64,000 nt of DNA from CAVYGM01 sp963768025 (GTDB lineage Bacteria > Bacteroidota > Bacteroidia > Cytophagales > Spirosomataceae). Location of the stretch: positions 1 to 64,000 of the forward strand of contig CAVYGM010000021.1 of the NCBI GenBank assembly GCA_963768025.1, written 5' to 3'. A model generated the notes under the pieces. It worked only from the letters and a program-made list of their open reading frames with translations. It was not told where the DNA came from and made no database searches. Positions 10,100 to 18,754 of the stretch are shown here, piece after piece; positions within the stretch are counted from its first letter, which is position 1, and each line of letters begins with the position of its first letter. The position numbers and the translations under genes were made by a program.

Positions 10100-11131
10100 A
10101 TGCTACTACGAACCCTTGGCCTTTTTGGTTGTATGGCCCTTTCGGGTCTGGCTTTTGCCCAACCCAAAGCTACCGTTGTGAAAGAAGAATTCATTTACGA
10201 AACCGCCCCCTTCCCCTCCTGCCACGCCTCCACGATCCTGGAAGTTACCCCCGGCAACTGGATGACGGCCTGGTTTGGCGGAACCGATGAAGGCAATAAA
10301 GACGTGGGGATCTGGCTTTCGAGTACCCAAAACGGCCAATGGAGCGCCCCTACCCTCATGGCCGAGGGGATCATCAACGACAATCTCCGGTACCCCTGCT
10401 GGAACCCCGTGTTGTTCAAAGCTCAGAAAGGCCCGCTGTACCTGTTTTATAAAGTAGGCCCTTCGCCCCGCGAGTGGTGGGGCATGCAACGGACCTCCAC
10501 CGACAACGGCAAAACCTGGTCGGAGCCGGTGCGCCTGCCCGACGGCATTCTGGGGCCGATTAAGAACAAACCTACCCAACTGGTGGATGGTACCATCCTG
10601 AGTCCGTCGAGCACCGAAACCCGCCAGAGCTGGAAGGCCCACGTGGAGCGCTCGACCGATCAGGGCAAAACCTGGACGCTCATACCCGTTGATCCCCAAA
10701 CGGAGTTGGATGTGATTCAGGGTAGTATCCTGACCTACCCCGACGGACGCTTACAGATGCTGTGCCGGAGCCGGCAAAACCGGATTGCCGAGGTGTGGTC
10801 GAATGATCAGGGCAAGACCTGGGGTACCCTCACCAAAACCGAACTCCTGAACCCCAGCTCGGGCACCGACGCCGTGACGCTGCACAATGGCTGGCAACTG
10901 CTGGTGTATAATCCGATGATTCGGGGCAAAGACTGGGACAATGGCCGCCAGAAGCTACACGTAGCGATGTCGAAAGACGGAAAAACCTGGACGGACGTGC
11001 ACGTGCTGGAAAACCAGGAAAGGGGAGAATTCAGCTACCCCGCCGTGGTGCAAGCCGCCGACGGGAAGGTACACATCACGTATACCTGGCATCGGAAAAA
11101 GATCCGGCACGTGGTGCTGGCCCTGAATTAG
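10100..11131 (+). CDS. Secreted sialidase-like (BNR/Asp-box) protein
   Basis: 343 residues. The signal peptide is LLRTLGLFGCMALSGLAFAQ. Asp-box motifs repeat as expected for a six-bladed propeller: STDNGKTW, STDQGKTW, SNDQGKTW and SKDGKTW. It fits the predicted neuraminidase group related to GH33. A catalytic arginine triad cannot be assigned with certainty by eye, so cleavage of sialic acid rather than another sugar is inference. It stands alone, with a hairpin after its stop. Confidence 0.82.
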   Translation: MLLRTLGLFGCMALSGLAFAQPKATVVKEEFIYETAPFPSCHASTILEVTPGNWMTAWFGGTDEGNKDVGIWLSSTQNGQWSAPTLMAEGIINDNLRYPCWNPVLFKAQKGPLYLFYKVGPSPREWWGMQRTSTDNGKTWSEPVRLPDGILGPIKNKPTQLVDGTILSPSSTETRQSWKAHVERSTDQGKTWTLIPVDPQTELDVIQGSILTYPDGRLQMLCRSRQNRIAEVWSNDQGKTWGTLTKTELLNPSSGTDAVTLHNGWQLLVYNPMIRGKDWDNGRQKLHVAMSKDGKTWTDVHVLENQERGEFSYPAVVQAADGKVHITYTWHRKKIRHVVLALN

Positions 11132-11148
11132 GCAAGCCTTTCTCAGAC

Positions 11149-11194
11149 TTTCCGGGAAGGACGGGCGTTTGTTCCCTACACCCCTTCCCGGAAA
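11149..11194 (+). terminator. Long stem-loop after the sialidase-like gene
   Basis: TTTCCGGGAAGG (11149-11160) pairs perfectly with CCTTCCCGGAAA (11183-11194) over 12 bp with a 22-base loop, 17 bp after the sialidase stop. There is no strong T-tract, so intrinsic termination is plausible but not certain. Confidence 0.5.
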
Positions 11195-11351
11195 ACTTAC
11201 TGTGTCTGCTATTTCTGTAGGCCCGCTTTTTGTTGTTCTTTTGTAGGGGAATACTGTTTTTTGGGGTTTATTTACAAAAAATATTTTCAATGAAATCTTG
11301 GAAATATTTTTATGGACAGGCCCTAATTCCAACCCTTAAACATCAATAACT

Positions 11352-11600
11352 ATGTGGACCGAAGAAGATAACAAACTTACCCGCAGCTTCAAATTCGCCG
11401 ATTTCCGGGAAGCTTTTCTATTCATGACGCAGGTGGCCGAAGTAGCCGAAGCCCAAAACCACCACCCCTGGTGGTCGAACGTCTACAATGAAGTACATAT
11501 CAAGCTCTCTACTCACGATGCGGGCGACATCGTAACCGAAAAAGATCGTCAGCTCGCCGCTGCCATTGACCTCCTGCACCAAAAAGGGAATCAGGCATGA
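11352..11600 (+). CDS. phhB: Pterin-4a-carbinolamine dehydratase
   Basis: 82 residues, a full-length PCD fold. The active-site signature is visible as EAQNHHPWWSNVYNEVHI, followed by LSTHDAGDIVTEKD. The enzyme dehydrates 4a-hydroxytetrahydropterin to recycle the pterin cofactor of aromatic amino-acid hydroxylases; in bacteria without such hydroxylases it has other or unknown roles. The stop overlaps the rsmI start (ATGA), so it heads a four-gene run. Confidence 0.9.
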   Translation: MWTEEDNKLTRSFKFADFREAFLFMTQVAEVAEAQNHHPWWSNVYNEVHIKLSTHDAGDIVTEKDRQLAAAIDLLHQKGNQA

Positions 11601-12293
11601 AACTGTACCTGATCCCGACCCCCATCGGAAATCTGGAAGACATCACCTACCGGGCGGTTACGATTCTGAAAAGCGTGGATCTGATTCTGGCCGAGGATAC
11701 CCGTACCTCAGGGCATTTGCTGAAACACCTGGAAATCAGCAAACCCATGCAGAGCTACCACATTCACAACGAACATCAGACCATCGCCCGGCTCACGGAC
11801 CGGATGCTCAAAGGCGAAACCATGGCGCTCATCTCGGACGCGGGTACCCCGGCTATCTCTGATCCGGGCTTTTTGCTGGTGCGTGAGTGCATCCGGCAGC
11901 ATATTGCCGTGGAGTGCCTGCCCGGTCCTACGGCCTTTGTGCCCGCTCTGGTCAACTCGGGCCTGCCGTCAGACCGCTTTACCTTTGAAGGCTTCCTGCC
12001 CCATAAAAAAGGGCGACAAACCCGCTTGAAAGAACTGGCCGTAGAAACCCGCACCATGGTATTTTATGAATCCCCGCACCGGCTGATCAAATCTCTCGAA
12101 CAGTTTAGCCGAGTACTTCGGGGCCGATCGTAGTGGCAGCGTGTCGCGGGAACTGACCAAAGTATACGAAGAAACCGTACGGGGTACTTTACAGGAAATT
12201 ATTGCTTACTTTGCCGAAAAAACCGTTAAAGGTGAAATCGTAATCGTCGTGCCGGCAAACCTAACTGATTCCATCAATGTTTCAATTGTATAG
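11597..12293 (+). CDS. rsmI: 16S rRNA (cytidine-1402-2'-O)-methyltransferase RsmI (one frameshift)
   Basis: About 232 residues after bridging one shift. The N-terminus has LYLIPTPIGNLEDITYRA and AEDTRTSGHLL. The SAM site is ALISDAGTPAISDPGFLLV and PGPTAFVPALVNSGLPSD. All are hallmarks of RsmI, which modifies C1402 in the ribosomal P site with RsmH. One extra base near 12106 breaks the frame (early TAG near 12131). The next frame continues correctly as GADRSGSVSRELTKVYEE and ends at TAG 12291-12293. A conserved housekeeping gene broken by one base points to consensus error. Confidence 0.93.
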
Positions 12294-13484
12294 GCGGGCT
12301 CTGGCCCTGTCGTTTGTTTAATTATTTTTTGTGGGTATTCTGCCTCTGCCCAGCTCGCCCTTAGCCCCCAGGCCAAGGTCAGCCTGATTACGGTGGGGCC
12401 CGGCGATGAGCTGTATTCCAGCTTTGGCCACAGCGCCCTGTGGATCTACGACCCTGTGTACCAGCTGGACCGGGCGTACAGCTACGGTACGTTCAGTTTC
12501 GAGACGGGCAACTTCTACGTCAAATTTTTGCGGGGTACCCTACCCTACACCATTTCGGTCAATCCCCTGATGCCACAGTACTACTACTGGCAGCAGGAAA
12601 ACCGGTCGGTCAAAGAACAGGAACTTAACCTCTCGTCGGCGCAGAAACAACGCTTGTACGATTACCTCGAAACAAACCTGTTGCCTCAGAATCGGGAGTA
12701 TCAGTACAAGTTTTTTTACGACAATTGCTCCACCCGCCTGGGCGATGCCGTTAAGGCCGCCTGCGGCGATAGCCTGGTGTATCCCGGCTATGTTCAAGAT
12801 ACCCTCAGTTTTCGGCAGTGGATAGATCGCTACGCCTACGTGCAAAAACCCTGGTCCGACTTCGGCATGGACCTGGCCATTGGCTCTCCCTCCGACGAAA
12901 TTGCCACGCCCCAGCAGGCTACGTTTCTGCCCGACAACCTGAGCGCGGCCTTTGCCAATTCCAAAGTACTGGTGGGCGGACAGGCTATGCCGCTTGTCCA
13001 GGCGACCCGCGAGCTGTATACCGCCACTCCTACCACCGAAGCTATGCTGATTACCCCCACGGTGTTTTTCTGGGCGTTAGCGGCCCTGGTATTGTTATTT
13101 ACCTTTTGGCAAATGCAAAAAGAAAAACTCAACTTTGTGTTGGATAAAGTTCTTTTTACGATCGTAGGCCTTACCGGCTGGCTGATCGTACTGCTGTGGT
13201 TTGGCACCAACCACGGCGTTACCAGCTGGAATTGGGATATTTTGTGGGCCTTCCCCCTGTGGATTCCAATTGTTTTTATGTTTTCGAAAACCCAAAAACC
13301 TGCCTGGTTCCAGATTTACCTGCTGGGCTACGGCCTGCTGCTTTTATTTGCCACCGGTAATCTGTTAAAGCATAATTACGTACTTATCCCCATCCTGGTC
13401 ATTCTGGTGAGCCGGGTTTACTATATCAATAATTCGCTGGCCCAAATTCCGGCTAATAAAACAAGAATTCCCCATGAATCTTGA
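12277..13484 (+). CDS. DUF4105 (Lnb N-terminal periplasmic domain) membrane protein
   Basis: About 402 residues if ATG 12277 is used. That start gives a signal peptide (FQLYRRALALSFV...GYSASAQ) but needs one shift at the T-rich run 12318-12330. Without the shift, only a late GTG at 12393 is available, which would cut the domain. The periplasmic domain has VGPGDELYSSFGHSALWI and FYDNCSTRLGDAV, with a Cys/His/Asp pattern of the NlpC/P60-like Lnb fold. The C-terminal third holds about four transmembrane segments. It overlaps rsmI by 17 bp and the next gene by 11 bp. Substrate unknown. Confidence 0.8.
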
Positions 13485-14264
13485 AGCACTTACTCACCAT
13501 ACTACCGCTATCGTAAAGCAGGCTTCTTCCTTTATTCAACAGGAGGCCGCCATTTTCCGGCAGGACAAAGTAGAGTACAAGGATGTAAACAACCTGGTAT
13601 CGTACGTAGACAAAGAAGCCGAAAAAATGCTGGTAAAGGGACTCCGGGAGCTCCTGCCCGAGGCCAGTTTTATTACCGAGGAAGGCACCACCGGACAAGC
13701 CCCCAACCCCGATGCCCTCAATTGGATCATTGACCCCCTGGATGGCACCGCCAATTTTGTCCACGGCCTGCCGATTTACTGCGTCAGTGTGGGCTGGCCC
13801 GGGGGACTGAGCCGCTCCTTGGCGTGATTCACGAGCCCAACCGCGACGAGCTCTTCTACGGTTGGCAAGGCGGCGGAGCCTGGTGCAATGGCGAACGTTT
13901 GCAGGTGTCCAAAGCTGCTACGTTGGGCGAAAGCCTATTAGCCACGGGCTTTCCCTACTATATATTCGACAAGCACGACCGGTACATGAAAATCCTGGAA
14001 GAGCTCATGCGCAAAACCCACGGCCTGCGGCGGTTGGGTGCCGCCGCCGTTGACCTGGCGTACGTGGCCGCCGGACGGTTTGAGGGCTTTTATGAGTACA
14101 ACCTCAACTCCTGGGACATGGCCGCCGGCGTGCTGCTGGTAAAGGAAGCCGGGGGCATTGTAACTGACTTTTCGGGCGGCGACAACTACCTGTTTGGCGG
14201 GGATGTGGTGGCGGGCTGCCCGGCTCACGCGGAGTTGTTAGCGGTGATAAAGGAAATTTTTTAG
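13474..14264 (+). CDS. suhB: Inositol monophosphatase family protein (one frameshift)
   Basis: About 263 residues across one shift. Metal-binding motifs are in place: EEG at residue 69, WIIDPLDGTANF (DPLDGT, about 90) and SWDMAAGVLLVKEAGG near the end. The family hydrolyses inositol monophosphate or related sugar phosphates such as PAP or fructose bisphosphate. The break lies at 13795-13805 in a GC-rich run (CCCGGGGGAC); afterwards the second frame continues GVIHEPNRDELFYGWQGGG. The specific substrate is not determined by sequence. Confidence 0.88.
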
Positions 14265-14285
14265 TTGTTTAGACAAAATTCCAGT

Positions 14286-14333
14286 ATTTTGGAATCCAAA
14301 ATTAATTTTGCCGTTCAATAATCAAAATTTTGA
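14286..14333. promoter_or_regulatory. Two palindromes upstream of the glycan operon
   Basis: ATTTTGGAATCCAAAAT (14286-14302, 8-bp arms, one-base centre) and TCAAAATTTTGA (14322-14333, perfect 12-mer) lie 45-92 bp before the FdtA-like start. Both carry the CAAAAT/ATTTTG element about 33 bp apart centre to centre, roughly three helical turns. This spacing would suit a dimeric repressor or activator. No matching regulator gene is adjacent. Confidence 0.4.
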
Positions 14334-14377
14334 ATTGGTAGTTATACAATCAGTATGAAAACTAGTATTAATACCAT

Positions 14378-14785
14378 ATGCCTCAGCTAATCCAGCTCAA
14401 TACGTTTCATTCTGAATCCGGAAATCTGACCGTGTTCGAAAAATTGATGCCGGGCACCATCAGACGTGTATTCTACATCTACGGAGCCGGTCATATTCCA
14501 CGGGGGGGACACCGACACAAAAAAACCTGGAATGCCCTGATCTGCCTGCATGGCCAATGTAGGGTGTACGTAAACGATGGGAATGCGGAAAGTGATTTCT
14601 TGCTCGACAAACCCAATACCTGCCTTATTCTCGAACCGGCGGATTGGCATACCATGGAGAATTTTTCGGATGATGCCATTCTGCTGGTTTTGTCCAATGA
14701 ATATTACGACGTACACGACTACATTGACGAACCTTACGTCGAAACCTCTCCCAGAGAAATAATTGCCAGTTCTACTTCCAGCTAA
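14378..14785 (+). CDS. fdtA: FdtA/QdtA-type dTDP-4-oxo-6-deoxy-sugar 3,4-ketoisomerase (cupin)
   Basis: 135 residues, the usual size for this cupin family. The signatures are IYGAGHIPRGGHRHKKTWNA with the conserved histidines, then LICLHGQCRVYVNDG and a C-terminal ADWHTMENFSDDAILLVL, followed by the YDVHDYI tail. It would convert dTDP-4-keto-6-deoxyglucose to the 3-keto sugar, the step before transamination. The aminotransferase gene follows directly, which supports Fuc3N/Qui3N-type sugar synthesis. FdtA and QdtA differ in product stereochemistry and cannot be told apart here. Confidence 0.85.
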   Translation: MPQLIQLNTFHSESGNLTVFEKLMPGTIRRVFYIYGAGHIPRGGHRHKKTWNALICLHGQCRVYVNDGNAESDFLLDKPNTCLILEPADWHTMENFSDDAILLVLSNEYYDVHDYIDEPYVETSPREIIASSTSS

Positions 14786-14829
14786 GTACCCCCCCTAGCC
14801 AAAGCCAACCCAGCACACTAGTCTTGTTC

Positions 14830-15918
14830 ATGATTCCTTTTCTGGATTTAAAGCAAATCAACGCACCCTATGAAGAAGAGATTCAGGCTGTGCTGCGGCG
14901 GGTTGTAGAATCGGGCTGGTATATTCTTGGCCAGGAGTTGGCACAATTTGAGCAGGCCTTTGCCGCCTACTGTGGTGCCCGGCATTGCCTGGGGGTAGCC
15001 AATGGCCTGGATGCCTTGCAGCTTATTTTGCAAGCCTATGATTTTCCCGCCCAGAGCGAGGTCATCATTCCCGCCAATACCTATATAGCCTCGGTCCTTT
15101 CGGTTAGTTTTTTGCACTTACAGCCGGTATGGGTGGAGCCGGACCCAGCTACTATGCTGCTCGACCCGGCTTTGATAGAAGCAAAAATAACCCCAAAAAC
15201 AAGGGCCATTTTGCCAGTACATCTCTACGGACGTAGCTGCGACATGACCGCCATCGGGGAAATTGCCCGACGTTATAATCTGAAAGTGATCACAGATTCC
15301 GCTCAGGCCCACGGGGCCAGCCACGGGGGCCAAAAGGGGGGAATTCTGGGCAACGCTTCAGCGTTTAGCTTTTATCCAACCAAGAACCTGGGCGCGCTGG
15401 GCGACGCCGGTGCCGTAGTGACCAACGACGACGAGCTGGCCGAAAAGATCCGGCACCTGCGTAATTATGGCTCCGCCAAAAAATACATCAATGTGTACAA
15501 AGGGGTGAACAGTCGGCTGGATGAAATGCAGGCCGCGATTCTGACCATCAAATTGAAAAACCTCGACGCCGAAAACGAGCGCCGGAGAGCGCTAGCCACA
15601 AGGTACCTGCTCGAACTCCACCTGCCGGATTTGATCCTGCCCCCGGCGGATCAGATTGGGGAGGATGTGTGGCACCTCTTCGCAGTGCGGCACCCGCAAC
15701 GGGAGAATCTGATCAGCTATTTGTCTGAAAAAGGAATTCAAACCAACATCCATTATCCACTTCCCATTCACAAACAGCTCGCCTACCAGGAATACGCGGA
15801 CATGTCGCTTCCATTGACCGAGCAAATTCATCAGGAAGTATTTAGCTTGCCCCTGAATACCGCCCTTACCGACGAACAACAAACGTATATAATAGAAGCC
15901 ATCAACCAATACCGGTAA
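14830..15918 (+). CDS. fdtB: DegT/DnrJ/EryC1/StrS sugar aminotransferase (FdtB-like)
   Basis: 362 residues from ATG 14830 (an upstream TTG at 14824 is in frame but less likely). PLP-fold motifs are GVANGLDALQLILQA, VIIPANTYIASV, DSAQAHGA and AFSFYPTKNLGALGDAGA, with the Schiff-base lysine in the last. The substrate loop LRNYGSAKKYIN follows. It would aminate the 3-keto sugar made by the upstream ketoisomerase, giving dTDP-3-amino-3,6-dideoxyhexose for surface polysaccharide. No rmlA/rmlB or acetyltransferase is present in the window, so the pathway is incomplete here. Confidence 0.88.
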   Translation: MIPFLDLKQINAPYEEEIQAVLRRVVESGWYILGQELAQFEQAFAAYCGARHCLGVANGLDALQLILQAYDFPAQSEVIIPANTYIASVLSVSFLHLQPVWVEPDPATMLLDPALIEAKITPKTRAILPVHLYGRSCDMTAIGEIARRYNLKVITDSAQAHGASHGGQKGGILGNASAFSFYPTKNLGALGDAGAVVTNDDELAEKIRHLRNYGSAKKYINVYKGVNSRLDEMQAAILTIKLKNLDAENERRRALATRYLLELHLPDLILPPADQIGEDVWHLFAVRHPQRENLISYLSEKGIQTNIHYPLPIHKQLAYQEYADMSLPLTEQIHQEVFSLPLNTALTDEQQTYIIEAINQYR

Positions 15919-15922
15919 TTCC

Positions 15923-16838
15923 ATGCTACTTTCCGTCATTATTCCGGTATATAACAGCGAGGCTTCCATCGGCCCCCTGCTCGATCGGCTCTATGCTGCC
16001 CTGGCAGGAGTTTCCTATGAGGTGATTTTGGTCAACGACGGAAGTAGGGATAGGTCCGAGCAGGTGTGTGCCCGGCTTGCCAGCGAAAAGCCCGAGGTGC
16101 AGGTTTATTTCGCTCAGGCGAAATTTTGGCGAATTCAATGCCGTCATGTGCGGTCTCAATTACGCCAAGGGCGCCTACTCTGTCATGATTGACGACGATT
16201 TTCAGAACCCACCGGAGGAGATTCTGAAGCTGGTGGAAGTGGCCGAAAAAGGAGGTTACGGGGTTGTATATTCCTACTACCAAAAGAAAGAACACGCTTT
16301 TTACCGCAACTTCGGAAGCTGGTTTGTGAACTGGATCACCAGTTTCCTGCTAAACAAACCCAAGGATCTGTACTTATCCAGTTTCAAGGTGATCAGGTAC
16401 GAGGTGGTGCAGGAGATCATCAAATATACGGGCCCCTACCCCTACATCGATGGCCTGCTTTTCAGAGTTACGCACAACATCGGCAAGGTGATGGTAAGTC
16501 ACAACAAACGAGAAGAGGGGCGGTCGAACTACACGGCTCGCAAGTTGATCTCCCTTTTCCTCAACATCCTTTTTTGCTATTCTGCCTTGCCCATCCGGTT
16601 GTTTTTTCCGATCGGGCTTGGTATGGTAGGCTTGGGTGGATTATTCCTGGCTTTTTTGTTTGGTCAATGGGTTATTGGGCCCGATGATCCAAAGTCCTGG
16701 CAGGTGGTAACGGCTACTCTCCTCTTCATTGGCGGGATCCAGTGTACGCTGCTGAGTGTATTGGGGGAGTACATCGGCAAAAGCTTCATGGCTCAGAGTG
16801 GTCAGCCACAATACGTTATCAAAAAGATAATCGAATGA
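15923..16838 (+). CDS. Glycosyltransferase family 2, polyprenyl-phosphate type, with two TM helices (one frameshift)
   Basis: About 305 residues. The GT-A start is LLSVIIPVYNSEASIG, with EVILVNDGSRDRS (first DxD-like) and SVMIDDDFQNPPEEI. Near the C-terminus two transmembrane segments follow (LPIRLFFPIGLGMVGLGGLF and VTATLLFIGGIQCTLLSVLG), as in GtrB/DPM1/ArnC-like enzymes that load a sugar onto undecaprenyl phosphate. One shift near 16108-16115 is bridged; the second frame reads SLRRNFGEFNAVMCGLNYA, the family's conserved RNFG motif. It starts 5 bp after the aminotransferase. Confidence 0.88.
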
Positions 16839-17623
16839 TCGATAATCGGGAAGAGTATGCCCGCATGTACGAAGTAGAGCGTACACTTTGGTGGTATCAG
16901 ATCCTCCACCGAAAAATTTTTCACCATTTACAAAAGCATTTCGGTAGCCACACCCCGCAGCCGAAGATCCTGGATGCCGCCTGTGGCACGGGCGGTCTTC
17001 TCTCCTATCTCCAGGAGCAGGGCTATACCCAGGTATCTGGTTTTGATTATTCCCCCTTTGCCATTGAATTTTCCCTGGAACGACAGCTTGACGTGAGTTT
17101 TGGGGACTTAAAACAGGTGGAAGCCTTCCGGCCCGGGGAACGGTACGATGCTATTATTTGCAACGATGCCCTCTATTTTCTGACCGACGAAGAGATCATC
17201 CGAGCGCTCACCGCCTGGAAGGAAAGGCTCAGGCCAAACGGGCTCTTGTTGATCAATATCCATGCCTTCAATACCTTCGCCGGCACCCACGACCTGGCCG
17301 TGGGCAGTACGCGTCGTTTCACGCTACCCGATTTCCAACGGTACCTTCAGGCCGCCGGGTTACGATTGGATTACTCCACCTATTGGCCCTTTTTTTTGTC
17401 CTTACCCATTTGGCTCGTCAGGCAATGGCAGCGCTCACAACTCCGGCAGGGGAGAAAAGAGAGCCAGGATGTCAAGTCCGATGTCAAATACCCAGGCGAT
17501 TTTCTGAATGGCTTACTGGGATTGGTGACGCGTTCCGAACAGGCCCTCCTGCCTCGGGCTCCCTTTGGAAGTTCTTTGTTTTTGGTGATCAAAGAGGGAA
17601 AAAGATCCAACTCTTTTGTTTAA
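16835..17623 (+). CDS. Class I SAM-dependent methyltransferase
   Basis: 262 residues from ATG 16835, overlapping the GT2 stop as ATGA. Motif I is ILDAACGTGGLLSYL, followed by VSGFDYSPFAIEF and the post-motif YDAIICNDALYFL. This is the UbiE/Methyltransf_11 fold. The C-terminal region, FLSLPIWLVRQWQR, may be membrane-associated. As the last gene of the glycan operon it probably methylates a sugar or lipid-linked intermediate; the acceptor is unknown. Confidence 0.82.
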   Translation: MIDNREEYARMYEVERTLWWYQILHRKIFHHLQKHFGSHTPQPKILDAACGTGGLLSYLQEQGYTQVSGFDYSPFAIEFSLERQLDVSFGDLKQVEAFRPGERYDAIICNDALYFLTDEEIIRALTAWKERLRPNGLLLINIHAFNTFAGTHDLAVGSTRRFTLPDFQRYLQAAGLRLDYSTYWPFFLSLPIWLVRQWQRSQLRQGRKESQDVKSDVKYPGDFLNGLLGLVTRSEQALLPRAPFGSSLFLVIKEGKRSNSFV

Positions 17624-17696
17624 TTTCGACCTCTTGGGACGTATCTCCCCTTTGCCATCCTTTTGTAATCAGCTATCCTAACCCTTTTACCTTTCC

Positions 17697-18230
17697 ATGG
17701 AAATAGAAAATCTGCGCTATCCAATCGGACGCTTTACGACCAAATCCGGGTATACGCTCGAAGAAATCAAATCTAATATTCAAATAATCAGTGCTTTACC
17801 CTCAAAATTCATTAATTTACTGGGAGGCTGGGATGAAGCAAAACTCGATACCCCCTACCGGCCCGATGGCTGGACTATCCGGCAACTCATTCACCACGTA
17901 GCCGATAGCCACATGAATGCCTATGTGCGTTTTCGACTGGCTCTTACCGAAGACTCCCCTACCATAAAGCCCTATAAAGAAAACCTCTGGGCGGAACTGC
18001 CCGATGCCAAAACGGCCTCGATTGACCTATCCCTTCAACTGCTGAAATACATCCATCTCCGGTGGGTACTTCTCCTCAATTCCCTGGACGATACGGATTT
18101 GGCCCGCACCTACGTTCACCCTGACAGTGGCCGAAGCATTCCGCTATCGGAGGTACTTGCTCTGTACGCCTGGCATAGTGAACACCACTACCAACACGCG
18201 TTTGGGCTGGCTGAGCGGAACCATTGGTAA
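17697..18230 (+). CDS. DinB/YfiT-family metal-dependent protein
   Basis: 177 residues. The metal ligands of the DinB four-helix bundle are visible in IRQLIHHVADSHMNAYVR and in YAWHSEHHYQHAFGLAE. Length and the PIGRF(T) N-terminus match the YfiT group, annotated as putative bacillithiol S-transferases or metal-dependent hydrolases. Whether this organism makes bacillithiol is not shown by the window. Confidence 0.85.
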   Translation: MEIENLRYPIGRFTTKSGYTLEEIKSNIQIISALPSKFINLLGGWDEAKLDTPYRPDGWTIRQLIHHVADSHMNAYVRFRLALTEDSPTIKPYKENLWAELPDAKTASIDLSLQLLKYIHLRWVLLLNSLDDTDLARTYVHPDSGRSIPLSEVLALYAWHSEHHYQHAFGLAERNHW

Positions 18231-18270
18231 GGATACCAGCGTTACTGGTTCAACAATCGACGGAAAGTGT

Positions 18271-18435
18271 ATGTACCAGCAAATCGTCATTTTGATCTTA
18301 TTCGCATCTGCCTTGGGGTACCTTGGGTACCGGAGCTGGCAGTCCCTGCGCCGACCCGAAACGGGTGGGTGCGCAAAGGGGTGCGGTTGTGAAGCACCGG
18401 CCCATCCTTCTGCCCCGATCCGGAATAAATCCTGA
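18271..18435 (+). CDS. Small Cys-rich membrane protein
   Basis: 54 residues. One transmembrane segment (QQIVILILFASALGYLGYRS) is followed by a cytoplasmic GGCAKGCGCEAP cluster of three cysteines. This is the layout of short FeoB-associated Cys-rich membrane proteins, but no feoA/feoB is nearby, so that assignment rests on architecture only. It lies 40 bp after the DinB gene. Confidence 0.55.
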   Translation: MYQQIVILILFASALGYLGYRSWQSLRRPETGGCAKGCGCEAPAHPSAPIRNKS

Positions 18436-18754
18436 TTCGGGAGGTACCTTTTGACGGCTCCCCCACCACTGCCTGATGGTTGGAGCCTACTTTCCTTTTT
18501 TCTACAAGCATCTTTCTCGAAGAAGAGGTAGGTGAGGACAAAACCCGCTTGCTCAAACAGACAACTTCCTGACTACTAACGGCCTGATTCCAATTTCTGG
18601 TAATACGTTCTTGTGTCTAGTACGTACGTTTGGGTAGCCAATTGGTCTTTTTTGGCAGAATATTCAAAAATACCAAGTAGGATAGTTTGCCGTTATGTTA
18701 CTTTGTTAAATAAATCTGTTGCCCTAAAACTGGTTTCCATTTTCCAAAAAAGAC
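18436..18754. other. 319-bp stretch without a convincing gene
   Basis: No ORF with good coding character is visible on either strand. It contains the palindrome TAGTACGTACG-like region near 18615 and the promoter-like element listed separately just before the AsmA-like gene. Confidence 0.5.
18686..18705 (+). promoter_or_regulatory. Possible Bacteroidota-type promoter for the AsmA-like gene
   Basis: TTTG (18686-18689) and TTACTTTG (18698-18705) resemble the -33 TTTG and -7 TAnnTTTG elements, the second with one mismatch. The spacing between elements is shorter than usual, so this is a weak call. Confidence 0.25.

Noticed and set aside
18287..18556. 89-codon minus-strand frame over the DinB/small-protein junction
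   Set aside because: It covers the opposite strand of the small Cys-rich gene and has a Ser/Arg-rich shadow composition.
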